Below, in pieces: positions 28,376-37,177 of a stretch of 64,000 nucleotides of DNA. Under the pieces are notes generated by a model. It was not told the origin of the DNA and did no database searches. It saw only the letters and a list, made by a program, of their open reading frames with translations. The stretch lies in NCBI RefSeq assembly GCF_036227125.1, contig NZ_CP109435.1, positions 3,162,001 to 3,226,000 of the forward strand, read 5' to 3'. Each line of letters starts with the position of its first letter. Within the stretch, counting starts at the first letter, position 1. The translations under genes and the position numbers were made by a program. This stretch comes from Streptomyces sp. NBC_01485 (GTDB lineage Bacteria > Actinomycetota > Actinomycetes > Streptomycetales > Streptomycetaceae).

Positions 28376-28996
28376 TCACCTCTGCTCGTCTTCCGGGTTC
28401 TCGGCCTCCTCGACGGCGAACCCGGACGTGTCGAGGTCGAAGTCGAAGGGTGCGGGGATGCGGACGGGCCGCCCGAAGGGGACGTTGGTCCGCGACCGGT
28501 ACCCCTTGGGAGACGGATCCCACAGCACGTTGATCTCCCCGACCCGCATGTCGAGAAGCAGATACACGGGGACGACCCGCCCGTACGTCTCCATCTTGTC
28601 GAGCCAGTCGACGTCCTTGGTGGAGTCGGAGGTCAGCTCGGCGGCGAGGGAGAGGGCGGTGCCGTCGGCGTGACGGCCTTCGGCGTCGAAGGCGGATTCG
28701 TCGGCGACGTGGAGATCGGGCCCGTATCCCCGCTCAGACCCGGGGAAGGTGAAGAGAAAGGGGGCCACGTCCACGTCGTGCCCTTCCGGAGCATGCGGCT
28801 CCAACTGAAGCCGGAGCGCTTTCATGACCTTCTTGTAGCGCAGCTTCGACCACGGCGACACGACGATCTTCCCCCGGATGAGCTCGGCCTTGCAGCCGGC
28901 AGGTGTGTCCAGTCCTTCGACGATCTGGAGCAGGTCCTCGAAGGCTCCGCTCGGAGGGGTGTCTATGGCCCGGGGGCGCTCGGTCATGACGGTCAC
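28376..28996 (-). CDS. Uma2 family (DUF820) restriction-endonuclease-like protein
   Basis: About 206 residues. The PD-(D/E)xK core is visible: YGPDLHVADESAF supplies the Asp, AAELTSDSTKDVDWLDKMET supplies Glu and Lys, and an upstream AELIRGKIVVSPW matches the family N-terminal strand. Uma2 proteins are very numerous in streptomycetes and cyanobacteria. A nuclease role is inferred from the fold, and their biological targets are unknown. GTG at 28996 has GGAGG 6 nt upstream; ATG at 28987 is the alternative. It is the first gene of the accessory island next to rplU. Confidence 0.85.
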   Translation of the reverse strand: MTVMTERPRAIDTPPSGAFEDLLQIVEGLDTPAGCKAELIRGKIVVSPWSKLRYKKVMKALRLQLEPHAPEGHDVDVAPFLFTFPGSERGYGPDLHVADESAFDAEGRHADGTALSLAAELTSDSTKDVDWLDKMETYGRVVPVYLLLDMRVGEINVLWDPSPKGYRSRTNVPFGRPVRIPAPFDFDLDTSGFAVEEAENPEDEQR

Positions 28997-29079
28997 CACG
29001 ATCCTCCACTGATTACAGAGCGTGTCACCTGAACCACGATAGCGCCGGGCTGTGACAGCCGCCCGCCCCTCGGCAACGC

Positions 29080-29541
29080 TCACCCGCCGACCTCGCACCA
29101 CAGGAGCTTCCCGCCACCCCCGGAGGGGCTGCCGCCGAGCGGATACCCACCCCACGTCTCGGCGTAATGACACACGAGGAAGAGCCCACGCCCACCCTCC
29201 GCTTCGACACTCGCCGAGGCGGGGAGGTGGATGGACCCGGACCGCTTGTCGAACGGGGGCGGGATGTGGGGATTGGCGTCCCAGACGCTCACCCGCAGCC
29301 GACTGCGACCGAGGCCGCGGAGGCGGAGGGTGGCGGGGCCGGTGGAGTGCCGGTAGGCGTTGGTGACGAGTTCGGTGGCCAACAGTTCGGCGGAGTCCTG
29401 GAGTTGGACCATGCCGTGTCCGGCGAGGACGGCCCGGAGGGTGACGCGGGCGATGCGGGCACCACGGGGATCATGGGGCAGTTGAAGCACGTACGCCCAA
29501 GTTGGAACTGCTTCGCACTCCGACGGGGATACGGTGACCAT
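29080..29541 (-). CDS. ATP-binding protein (anti-sigma / HATPase_c_2 type), module copy 1
   Basis: 153 residues of the small GHKL ATPase family related to RsbW and AbaA-type proteins. The N box is LATELVTNAYRHS (Glu and Asn in place) and the G1 box is VWDANPH; a later Gly-rich GGRGLFLVCHYAETWG closes the lid. ATG at 29541 has GGAGG 5 nt upstream. It diverges from the XRE regulator at 29797, the arrangement of whiJ/abaA-like clusters that streptomycetes carry in many copies. It is about 92% identical at protein level to the copy at 36466-36927, and the shared DNA extends past the gene start. Confidence 0.88.
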   Translation of the reverse strand: MVTVSPSECEAVPTWAYVLQLPHDPRGARIARVTLRAVLAGHGMVQLQDSAELLATELVTNAYRHSTGPATLRLRGLGRSRLRVSVWDANPHIPPPFDKRSGSIHLPASASVEAEGGRGLFLVCHYAETWGGYPLGGSPSGGGGKLLWCEVGG

Positions 29542-29617
29542 GAACGCCTCCTGCGGTGGGGGAAGTTGGCTCTTCGGTCCGCTCGACGGCCTGGCCCGGC
29601 CGGGCGGTGGCAGTGCC
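29080..29617. repeat. 538-bp direct repeat, copy 1
   Basis: Covers the ATP-binding gene and about 75 bp upstream of it. The matching copy is 36466-37003, same length and orientation. Long runs are base-for-base identical, including the whole ribosome-site region. Confidence 0.85.
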
Positions 29618-29668
29618 ACGCACACGTGACGTGCTGCGCGGTGCGCTTCCGGGTTATCGGCGGGGCGG

Positions 29669-29721
29669 TTGAGCGGCTCGAGACTCACCGTAGAGCAGTT
29701 CATGGACTACATTCCATGAAC
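29669..29721 (+). promoter_or_regulatory. Promoter and operator-like inverted repeat of XRE regulator 1
   Basis: TTGAGC (29669-29674), 16-bp spacer, TAGAGC (29691-29696). Directly downstream lies GTTCATGGA (29698-29706) with its complement TCCATGAAC (29713-29721). The repeat would overlap the transcription start and could be the regulator's own operator (inference). Confidence 0.55.
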
Positions 29722-29796
29722 CGACGGGAATACAGCCCCCATTACCTTCGTATGGGTGACTTGCGCGACGTACGTACGAACGGGAAGTTCCAGCCG

Positions 29797-30651
29797 ATGC
29801 CGCAACCGAACCCCCTCCCCACCGCCCGGCGCCGACGCCTCGGTGTCGAACTGCGCAGGCTGCGCGAGCGGGCCGACCTCTCCGCCACCCAGGCCGCAGC
29901 ACTCGTCGGAGCAACGCAGTCACGCGTGAGCAACATCGAAGCGGGACGCTACGGAGTGAGCGCCGACCGCGTCCGCACCATCGCCCGGCACTACGACTGC
30001 ACCGACGAACCCCTGATCGACGCCCTCACCACCCTGACCGGCGAACGTCGGCGCGGATGGTGGGAGGAGTACCGGGACATCCTCTCCCCCCGCGTCCTGG
30101 ATCTGACCGAAGTCGAACACCACGCCACCGCGCTACGCGTGGCCCACGTCATCAACATCCCGGGCTTGCTCCAGACCCCCGACCACGCCCGCACCCTGTT
30201 CAACCACACGGTCCCGACCCTCAAGCCGCACGAGATCGAGCACCGCGTCTCACACCGCATCAAACGCCAGGAAATCCTGCACCGCGAACAGCCCCCGCCC
30301 TACACGGCGATCATCCACGAAGCCGCACTCCGCATGCACTTCGGCGACCGCGCCACCGTCCATGCACAGCTCCACCACCTCAACGAGATCAGCGAACTGA
30401 ACCACGTCACGATCACCGTCATCCCCTTCGAGAACGGCCCCTTCCACACCTCGGGCCAAGGCATCGACTACTTCCACGGCCCAGTACAACAACTGGATAC
30501 CGTCCAGCTCGACACCGACCATGGCGCGGAACTCATCGACTCCCCCGCCCAATTGGAGCGCTATCGCCTGATCCTGGACCGCACCGCCCAGGCAGCCCTC
30601 CCCCCACCCAATTCCCGCGACTTCATCTCCCAACTCGCCCAAGACCTCTGA
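29797..30651 (+). CDS. XRE-family transcriptional regulator with DUF5753, module copy 1
   Basis: About 284 residues. The helix-turn-helix lies at about 15-70 (VELRRLRERADLSATQAAAL, ATQSRVSNIEAGRYGVSADR). DUF5753 follows (RGWWEEYRDILSPRVLDLTE, INIPGLLQTPDHARTLF, YTAIIHEAALRMHFGD, FENGPFHTSGQGIDYFHGP). This is the WhiJ-type regulator family, encoded beside DUF397 proteins and small ATPases. ATG at 29797 is preferred because GGGAAG lies upstream and family members start here. ATG at 29752 is possible. The DUF397 gene starts 11 nt after the stop. Confidence 0.9.
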   Translation: MPQPNPLPTARRRRLGVELRRLRERADLSATQAAALVGATQSRVSNIEAGRYGVSADRVRTIARHYDCTDEPLIDALTTLTGERRRGWWEEYRDILSPRVLDLTEVEHHATALRVAHVINIPGLLQTPDHARTLFNHTVPTLKPHEIEHRVSHRIKRQEILHREQPPPYTAIIHEAALRMHFGDRATVHAQLHHLNEISELNHVTITVIPFENGPFHTSGQGIDYFHGPVQQLDTVQLDTDHGAELIDSPAQLERYRLILDRTAQAALPPPNSRDFISQLAQDL

Positions 30652-30662
30652 AGGAGCCGTCC

Positions 30663-30842
30663 ATGCCAGAACTGCACTGGCAGAAGTCCACATACAGCCA
30701 GGAGGCCTCCGCCTGTGTCTACGTCACTGCCACCCACGCCGGAACGGTTCTCCTCCGCGAAAGCGACGAACCGGAAACCATTCTCGCCACCGATTCACGC
30801 CCACTCGCCGCACTGATAACCATGCTGCGAGCACCCGCATGA
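30663..30842 (+). CDS. DUF397 small protein, module copy 1
   Basis: 59 residues: MPELHWQKSTYSQEASACVY opening (family W-x-K-S-x-x-S), then VLLRESDEPETIL (family R-D/E-S-x-x-P) and a C-terminal helix. DUF397 proteins are encoded immediately after DUF5753 regulators in whiJ-like clusters and are thought to modulate the regulator. Nothing unusual in sequence. Confidence 0.9.
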   Translation: MPELHWQKSTYSQEASACVYVTATHAGTVLLRESDEPETILATDSRPLAALITMLRAPA

Positions 30843-30843
30843 A

Positions 30844-30887
30844 CAAGGCGAGGCTCAACGGTGCGGTACCCGTTGAGCCTCGCCTTG
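30844..30887 (+). terminator. Terminator of the XRE-DUF397 pair, copy 1
   Basis: A perfect 18-bp stem (30844-30861 with 30870-30887, 8-nt loop) starts 2 nt after the DUF397 stop and is followed by CTTATG. Confidence 0.85.
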
Positions 30888-31066
30888 CTTATGCTGTGAG
30901 CGGAGTTGTCCAAGTCGGCATGCATTACGAAGATGGCAGCGACACCAGTTAGTGAGGCTTCGCAGCACAGACCTGCACCCGTCGCGTTAGACCCGAATTC
31001 CAACAGAGCGGAAATTCGGAAAATGCAAGGCTCGGCCCATTTTCACCAACGAAGGCTACTCACCAA

Positions 31067-31564
31067 TCAAGGCAACATGCCGCCGTGACTCTCAGTGAAA
31101 CTGCGAGAAACTTCCCGGATTTCAGGATCGCCACTCTCGGCAGCTTTGCCAATCACGGCACTCAGAGCCTCCCACGCTTCAACCTCGGCCAACACGTCAG
31201 CCAGTCTGAGATAGTCTTCGACTTCACCGTCAGATAGGCAGTCCAGCGCTACCCGCACGAATTGCGATGGCTCAATTCCTTTCCGAGCTGCCCGGATCGC
31301 CTCGAGGGCGGGCTGCGCCCACCCGGTTGACAAGGAAAGGTCAACCAGTAGATCGAGCAGCTTCGGAACGTCTTCAGGGAAGAGGCGCAGGAAATCCAGA
31401 GCGCCAGACCGATCCCACGCCGAACTACTTGAAAGTGCCTTCGCCAGCAAGTCCATACGTGAGGGCAACTGGTTCACCTCGGCACGACATCGAGCGACCT
31501 CTTGCTCGGCTGCCACCAAAGCACGCCATTCCTCCATCCCCAGGGCATCTCTTTCTGGACTCAC
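31067..31564 (-). CDS. Candidate immunity protein of the Rhs-HINT toxin
   Basis: 165 residues, mostly helical and acidic (WDRSGALDFLRLFPEDVPKL, WAQPALEAIRAARKG, DYLRLADVLAEVEAWEALSA), reminiscent of HEAT-like repeats. No membrane segment or signal, so cytoplasmic. The GTG start at 31564 overlaps the stop of the Rhs gene by 4 nt (GTGA), the usual toxin-immunity coupling of polymorphic toxins. GC content is visibly lower than in the housekeeping genes, as in the toxin tip just upstream. No named immunity family recognised; the call rests on position and coupling. Confidence 0.65.
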   Translation of the reverse strand: MSPERDALGMEEWRALVAAEQEVARCRAEVNQLPSRMDLLAKALSSSSAWDRSGALDFLRLFPEDVPKLLDLLVDLSLSTGWAQPALEAIRAARKGIEPSQFVRVALDCLSDGEVEDYLRLADVLAEVEAWEALSAVIGKAAESGDPEIREVSRSFTESHGGMLP

Positions 31565-34500
31565 AGCTTCTTTCCTATGTTCTGCCAGTTCATCCCTTGG
31601 ATGAGCCCTACATACTCATCGAACGACATGCGACGCGTCGGGTAGATGGTGTGGTGACCAAGTGCGCGCGGACCTCCGACCCCTCTGCCGTCGGCGATAA
31701 CACCCAACCCGTCAGGAAGTGGACCCGTAGGGGTACGAACCTGCCCCTTCAGTCCGATACGGCTGGCGTTCTCCACCGAATCAAACGTCGAGAGCCCCTG
31801 CACATCCAGAGATTTCAGTTGCTCAGCAGTAGACCCATTGACGAAGCCATCCGCATCCACATCGATATCTTTCCCTGGGCGAACCCTCGGCCCACCCACC
31901 GTGTGCAGAGGACAGTTGTTGTTGTGAACGAGGACCGGAGTCGCCCCCGCCAGCACATAATACGTGTGCAGGTCGCTGACAGTCAGGTTGTGGACCGTTG
32001 ACTGCTGGGTCCAGCGTTGGACCGCGGTGATCTGGACGAGCGTGCCGGCCGAGGTGCGGAGCCGTTCGCCCGACTTGAGGTCTGTCGCGTCGATCCACTC
32101 GCGCAATTCAGGAACCCAGAACGGGTGGCCGTCGGTCGCGGTGACCGATGCGGTCTTCGGGCCCTTGTCGCCATCGGTGTCGATGGTGACCTTGACCAGG
32201 TGCTTGGTTCCCTTGCCCTTGATCTCCGCCGTGACCGTCTGGACCTGGGTCTTGCCGGTCTCCGAGTCGGTGGCGATGACACGGTCGCCTATGTCGATGT
32301 CCTCGATCGACTTCTGACTTCCGTCAGCCATCAGGACTTTCGTCTTCGGCACGAAGCTGTTGCATTTCTCGCCGGCTTCGACTGCTGCTTCAGCCTCTTT
32401 CTCTGCCTTCTTCGCCAGCTTGCTGGACTTGTACCAGTCCTTGGCCGCGGAGGTCAGCTTGCTGCCAAGGCCCCCGATCCGCTTGGCGAGGGCCCATGCC
32501 TTGTCCCACTTCAATGGGGAGGCATACTTCGTCGCCAACTTGCCCACCAGGCCTCCGGCGAAGCTGGTGGCGATGTTGAATGCCGTCGCCCCGCAGGCGC
32601 CCAGGTTGCCCGTGGTGAAGCAGTCCAGCCCGTCCGTGATGCCGAGCTCGTCCATCGCGATCTTGGCGAGTTCCCTGGCGACGGACTTCACGCGCTGCTT
32701 GGCGTCGTCCGCCTGCGCGCGGGCATCCTCCGCCTTCGCCTCGGCGACGGTCCTCGCGCTGCCGCTGCTGTTGCTGCTGGGAGAGCCACCGGTGCCAGCG
32801 GTGGACCCACTGGAGACAAACGACGAACCGGGTCCGCAATCGCTCCAGCCGCCCACGCAGTCCGCGAGTCTCAGCCCCGTCGCGTCGACGAAGGCGATCG
32901 GGTTGTTGTTGGCGTACGAGTAGCCGTTGATCTGCTGCGGGTCGGAGAAGTCGATGATCGGGTCGGCTGAGATGAACCGGCCGTTCTCCACTTCGTACTC
33001 ACGGGCGCCGACATTGACCAGGCCGGTTGACTCGTCGACGGTCTTGCCGAGGAAGCCCTTGTCGTTGACCCAGGTCTTGCCGTCGTCGCCCCGCTCGTTG
33101 CCGTAGGGATCCATGCGGCGGCGGGTGGTCTCACCCGTGGCCGCGTCGACGGCTATCTCGGCCGTGCCGTGCGAGTCGGCGGACAGGAACTGGACTCCGC
33201 TCGCCGTGCGCATCGCGACGGTGAGGGCGCCGAATGTGTAGTACCGGGTGCCGGTGACCGCCTTCGTCGTCGGGTTCAGGCGCAGTTCCATGCCCGGCAG
33301 GTACAGCGTCTTCTCGCCGCCGACGTTGCGCAGCAGGCGCTGGCCCGAGGCGTCGTACACGTAGTCCGTCGTCTTGGCGCCGGTGACCTTGGAGAGCTTG
33401 CCCTGGGAGTTCCAGTCCAAGGTCTGGGTGTTGCCGCTCAGGACACGTGCGGTCGTGTTGCCCGTGCTGTCGTACTTGTACGTGTCCTGGGACTTGACCT
33501 GCGGGTTGCCCTGGTAGGCCGGGGTGAGCGTCTCGACCTTGGTCAGGGCGTGCGGGCCGCCGTCGCCGGTCTCGCCTGTCGTGCCGTCCTGGTCTGCGTC
33601 ACCGTAGGAGTAGGTGCGGGTGACGTCCGGCGTGGTGGTCGTGCCGAAGCCGTGGGCCGTCTCCTTCTTGCGGTTGCCCGTCACGTCGTCGAACTCGTAC
33701 GAGCGCCAGTACGGGGCCGGGCCGCCGACGGTGGACGTCGACGGCGCTGCGGCGCAGGACGCGTTCGTCGTGCCCGTGCCGATCGCGCTGTCCGGCGTCG
33801 TCGTGCTCGTCCATGCCTGGGTCATCCGGCGCTGGTAGTCGTACTGGAAGCACTGGGCGTCCGTCTGGCCGCCGGTCGGCTTGTCCGTGATCGACGTGAC
33901 GTTGCCGACCTGGTCGTAGGTGTAGCGGGCGTCGTAGGTGACCGCCGTGGCGCCTTCGCGGTCGACGCGTGAGCTCGTCAGACGATTCGTGCCGCGCTCG
34001 TAGCCGTACGTCAGCCAGGTTTTCTTAGCCCCGTTGGTGTTGCTGTTCAGTTCCAGTTGTTTCAACTGGCTGGTGTTGGAGTAGCTCGCCAGGTTGACGA
34101 TCGTGTTGTTGTCGAACGTCGAGCCGTAGGCGCTGTGGAGTGCTGTCTGACGCTGAAGCCCGTCGTACTCGGGGAACAGGCCCTCCGACGACAGCCCTCC
34201 GGCCGCCGGCATCCTCGTGGACTGGACGGTTCCGTCGGTGTTGTAGGCCGTGTTGTACTCGTACGCCCCGCCCAGTTCCGGTTCGGCCGTCTTGGAGACC
34301 GAATAGCGCACGGTCAGGGGCTGGTAGGTGGTGTCGAGTTGGGTGACCAGCCTGACGGCGTAGACCGCACCGTTCACGTAGGTGTAGGTGCCGTAGGCCT
34401 GCCCCTTCGCCACCACGTCGTAGTTGAAGGCGCTCAACTGCTTTCCGGTGGTCGGCTCGCCCTCCCACGTGGCCGTGGTGCGGCCGAGCTTGTCGTAGAC

Positions 34501-36423
34501 CGTGGAGGTCTTCTTGCCGCGTGAGTCCGTGGACGACGTCAGGCGGTCCAGGATGTCGTAGGCGAAGTCGGTGTGGCCCGTGTCGGGGTCGTCGGCGCTG
34601 ATCTTGCGGCCGCGCTTGTCGTAGCCGTAGGACCAGAGGTTTCCGCTGCCGTCCTTCACCGTCCCCAGCAGGCCGGCCTTGTTGTACGTGTACTTGGTGG
34701 AGACGTAGTCCGCCGAGGTGCCGGTGGGCAGGGGGGCACTGCCCTTGTACTGGCGTATCTCCGCCGTCTGGTCACGGCCGTCGGTGATCGTCGTGGTCGG
34801 TGCCTGGCCGTTCGGCGGGTCGGTGTGGACGCGGTCGCCGCCGTACGCGTACGTGGTCCGCCACCGCTCGTCGCCGGCCACCGCGAAGATGTCGGCGGTC
34901 TTGCGGCCCGCGCCGTCGTACTGCGTCAGGTTCTGGGTGTCGACGTCACCGTTGACCACCGCGAAGGGCGTACCGCTCGGGGCGCCGGTCGTGTAGTAGT
35001 CGCCGTTGGTCTTCACGACGCGGCCGAGACCGTCGTAGAACGTGTCCGCGATCATGCGGCCGCTGTTCGGGCCCTCCGTCTGGACCTGGATCGGACGCAG
35101 GTTCCCGTCGTAGAGCGTGTACTCGGGAATCGTGTATCCGCCGCCCACCTGGACCTTTTGTGTCGTCACGACGGACGGCGCGTTCTTGCGGACGGTGTAC
35201 GCGTACTTGATGCTGGGTGAGGAACTCGACTTGGGAAGGTCCGGGAGCCAGACGCTGGTGAGGCGGCCCAGGCCGTCGTAGTCGAAGTCGGTGCGCTTGC
35301 CGTTGGGGTCGGTCTGGCCCGTCGGGCTGCCCCAGGCCGGGTTGTAGTCGGTCGTGGTCTGCCAGCCCAGCGTGTTCGTCTCGACCTTCTTGGTGGCCAG
35401 GCCGTTGGTGTCCGTGTAGACCATCGAGGTCTCGGTGCCCGCGGCGTCCTTCACCTTGAGCGGGCGGCCGTTGGCGTCGAAGTCGGCGGGGGCGAGGTCG
35501 GTGATCGTCTCGTAGACGGGGGTGTTGTCGACCGTCAACGAGGCGAGGCGCTGGACCTTGGTGGTGTCGCCCTTCGTCGGGCCGGTGCCGAGGGCCTGGC
35601 CGTCGTAGAGGGTGAGGTCGTCGGAGAGCGTCTCCTTGCCGTGGTTGGCGGTGTCGGCGCAGGTGGTCGCCGTGGTGTGCACCCGGTACGGGAACGCCAG
35701 CATGTTCTTGTCGGCGTTGTCCGCGTAGTACGTGAGGGTGCACTGGTTGTCGGTGGCGTCGCCGTCGACTCCGAAGTCGTCGACCTTGGTCGCCCGGCCC
35801 GTGACGGTGTCGTAGGTGTTGGTGCTCTTCGTCACCCGCCACTTGGGGCTCTGCGCGGTGTGACCCTCCAGCGCCGTGTAGCTGTTGGTGTCCTTCGGGC
35901 GCAGGTACCAGGACTCGGTCGTGCCCCAGTCCTGCTTGCGGGAGCCGGTGCGCTGGGTCCAGGGGGTGCTGATGCTCTTGGAGACGACCGCGTCCGCGCT
36001 GAAGGAGCCGTTGTACGTGGTCGTCTCCAGCTCGAAACCGGAGAGGTGGTCGGCGTCCGTGTACGTGGTGCCGGTCGAGTCCTTGAGTGTCTCGGTGCGT
36101 GTGCCGCCCGCCGCCGTCGCGTCACCGTTGAGACCGCGGAAGAACGCGTGCTCGGTACGGGTGTTGTTGGCCGCGGCGACGCCGCCCTCCGAACCCGTCA
36201 CCCGCACCTTGGCATAGCCGCGCCAGTCGCCCCACGTCAGGTACTTCGCCTCGGTGACGCCGTCCGCGCGGGACTTCCGCCAGCCGGCGTCGCCGATGTA
36301 GTCGTACGACGTGGACATGTCCGGGGTGCCGCCGACCAGGTCGGTCTGGGTGACCATGCTGACGACGTACTTGTGGAACCAGTCGGTGATCGGCTCCTCG
36401 ACGCCCGGCGGATTCCACTTCAC
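31561..36423 (-). CDS. 5'-truncated Rhs polymorphic toxin with HINT domain and unknown C-terminal tip
   Basis: An open frame of 1620 codons. It consists of YD/RHS repeats (for example YDALGRL-type FDYDGLGRLTSVWLPD), the Rhs core end ENGRFISADPIIDFSDP...YANNNPIAFVDATGL, a helical linker, and a HINT (intein-like) domain at about 1354-1503 (CNSFVPKTKVLMADGSQ ... HTYYVLAGATPVLVHNN). A 117-residue tip containing GHHTIYPTRRMSFDEY follows. Compared with the intact Rhs at 42427, it starts at the equivalent of residue 745, so signal peptide and N-terminal 740 residues are missing. The coding frame extends back to the stop of the ATP-binding gene at 36466 without a start or close ribosome site; GTG 36423 is only a placeholder. 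Probably not secreted as it stands. Confidence 0.75.
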   Translation of the reverse strand: MKWNPPGVEEPITDWFHKYVVSMVTQTDLVGGTPDMSTSYDYIGDAGWRKSRADGVTEAKYLTWGDWRGYAKVRVTGSEGGVAAANNTRTEHAFFRGLNGDATAAGGTRTETLKDSTGTTYTDADHLSGFELETTTYNGSFSADAVVSKSISTPWTQRTGSRKQDWGTTESWYLRPKDTNSYTALEGHTAQSPKWRVTKSTNTYDTVTGRATKVDDFGVDGDATDNQCTLTYYADNADKNMLAFPYRVHTTATTCADTANHGKETLSDDLTLYDGQALGTGPTKGDTTKVQRLASLTVDNTPVYETITDLAPADFDANGRPLKVKDAAGTETSMVYTDTNGLATKKVETNTLGWQTTTDYNPAWGSPTGQTDPNGKRTDFDYDGLGRLTSVWLPDLPKSSSSPSIKYAYTVRKNAPSVVTTQKVQVGGGYTIPEYTLYDGNLRPIQVQTEGPNSGRMIADTFYDGLGRVVKTNGDYYTTGAPSGTPFAVVNGDVDTQNLTQYDGAGRKTADIFAVAGDERWRTTYAYGGDRVHTDPPNGQAPTTTITDGRDQTAEIRQYKGSAPLPTGTSADYVSTKYTYNKAGLLGTVKDGSGNLWSYGYDKRGRKISADDPDTGHTDFAYDILDRLTSSTDSRGKKTSTVYDKLGRTTATWEGEPTTGKQLSAFNYDVVAKGQAYGTYTYVNGAVYAVRLVTQLDTTYQPLTVRYSVSKTAEPELGGAYEYNTAYNTDGTVQSTRMPAAGGLSSEGLFPEYDGLQRQTALHSAYGSTFDNNTIVNLASYSNTSQLKQLELNSNTNGAKKTWLTYGYERGTNRLTSSRVDREGATAVTYDARYTYDQVGNVTSITDKPTGGQTDAQCFQYDYQRRMTQAWTSTTTPDSAIGTGTTNASCAAAPSTSTVGGPAPYWRSYEFDDVTGNRKKETAHGFGTTTTPDVTRTYSYGDADQDGTTGETGDGGPHALTKVETLTPAYQGNPQVKSQDTYKYDSTGNTTARVLSGNTQTLDWNSQGKLSKVTGAKTTDYVYDASGQRLLRNVGGEKTLYLPGMELRLNPTTKAVTGTRYYTFGALTVAMRTASGVQFLSADSHGTAEIAVDAATGETTRRRMDPYGNERGDDGKTWVNDKGFLGKTVDESTGLVNVGAREYEVENGRFISADPIIDFSDPQQINGYSYANNNPIAFVDATGLRLADCVGGWSDCGPGSSFVSSGSTAGTGGSPSSNSSGSARTVAEAKAEDARAQADDAKQRVKSVARELAKIAMDELGITDGLDCFTTGNLGACGATAFNIATSFAGGLVGKLATKYASPLKWDKAWALAKRIGGLGSKLTSAAKDWYKSSKLAKKAEKEAEAAVEAGEKCNSFVPKTKVLMADGSQKSIEDIDIGDRVIATDSETGKTQVQTVTAEIKGKGTKHLVKVTIDTDGDKGPKTASVTATDGHPFWVPELREWIDATDLKSGERLRTSAGTLVQITAVQRWTQQSTVHNLTVSDLHTYYVLAGATPVLVHNNNCPLHTVGGPRVRPGKDIDVDADGFVNGSTAEQLKSLDVQGLSTFDSVENASRIGLKGQVRTPTGPLPDGLGVIADGRGVGGPRALGHHTIYPTRRMSFDEYVGLIQGMNWQNIGKKL

Positions 36424-36465
36424 CGGGTAGCAGCGCTTGGCGGACTCGCCCTCCTTCGGCCGCGC

Positions 36466-36927
36466 TCACCCACCGACCTCGCACCACAACAACTTCCCGC
36501 CACCCCCGGAGAGACCGCCGCCGAGCGAATACCCGCCCCACGTCTCGGCGTACTGACACACGAGGAAGAGCCCACGCCCACCCTCCGCTTCGACACCCAC
36601 CGGGGCGGGGAGGCGGATGGACCCGGACCGCTTGTCGAAGGGCGGCGGGATGTGGGGATTGGCATCCCAGACACTCACCCGGAGCCGACCGCGACCGAGG
36701 CCACGGAGGCGGAGGGTGGCGGGGCCGGTGGAATGCCGGTAGGCGTTGGTGACCAGCTCGGTGGCCAACAGTTCAGCCGTGTCCTGGAGTTGGGCCATGC
36801 CGTGTCCGGCGAGGACGGCCCGGAGGGTGACGCGTGCGATGCGGGCGCCACGGGGATCATGGGGCAGTTGAAGCACGTACGCCCAAGTTGGAACCGCTTC
36901 GCACTCCGACGGGGATACGGTGACCAT
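36466..36927 (-). CDS. ATP-binding protein (anti-sigma / HATPase_c_2 type), module copy 2
   Basis: 153 residues, same length and start context as copy 1 at 29080-29541. Differences are about 12 residues, clustered in the C-terminal half (for example SIRLPAPVGVEAEGG against SIHLPASASVEAEGG). N box LATELVTNAYRHS and G boxes are intact. The stop is followed after a few bases by in-frame Rhs sequence, the truncation junction of the Rhs gene. It diverges from the XRE regulator at 37178. An anti-sigma or partner-switching role is a family inference. Confidence 0.88.
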   Translation of the reverse strand: MVTVSPSECEAVPTWAYVLQLPHDPRGARIARVTLRAVLAGHGMAQLQDTAELLATELVTNAYRHSTGPATLRLRGLGRGRLRVSVWDANPHIPPPFDKRSGSIRLPAPVGVEAEGGRGLFLVCQYAETWGGYSLGGGLSGGGGKLLWCEVGG

Positions 36928-37003
36928 GAACGCCTCCTGCGGTGGGGGAAGTTGGCTCTTCGGTCCGCTCGACGGCCTGGCCCGGCCGGGCGGTGGCAGT
37001 GCC
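36466..37003. repeat. 538-bp direct repeat, copy 2
   Basis: Partner of 29080-29617. The two copies flank the truncated Rhs gene, its immunity candidate and the first XRE-DUF397 pair, so recombination between them would delete about 7.4 kb. Confidence 0.85.
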
Positions 37004-37053
37004 GCGTGCTCGATGGGCGGCGCGGTGCACTTCCGACTTACAGGCGGGGCCGG

Positions 37054-37127
37054 TTGAGCGGCTCGGGTCTCACCGTAGACTGCAATCCCTGAAGGTTTTG
37101 CACTCACGAGCAAAACCTTCAGGGATT
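37054..37127 (+). promoter_or_regulatory. Promoter and inverted repeat of XRE regulator 2
   Basis: TTGAGC (37054-37059), 16-bp spacer, TAGACT (37076-37081). A perfect 18-bp inverted repeat follows: AATCCCTGAAGGTTTTGC (37084-37101) and its complement at 37110-37127, 8-nt loop. It covers the likely transcription start and 5' leader, so it could be an operator or an RNA hairpin. The repeat of copy 1 is at the same place but unrelated in sequence. Confidence 0.6.
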
Positions 37128-37177
37128 TACCTCGTGTGGGTGACCTCCACACCAGGTGTACGGAACGGAGCGAGGAC

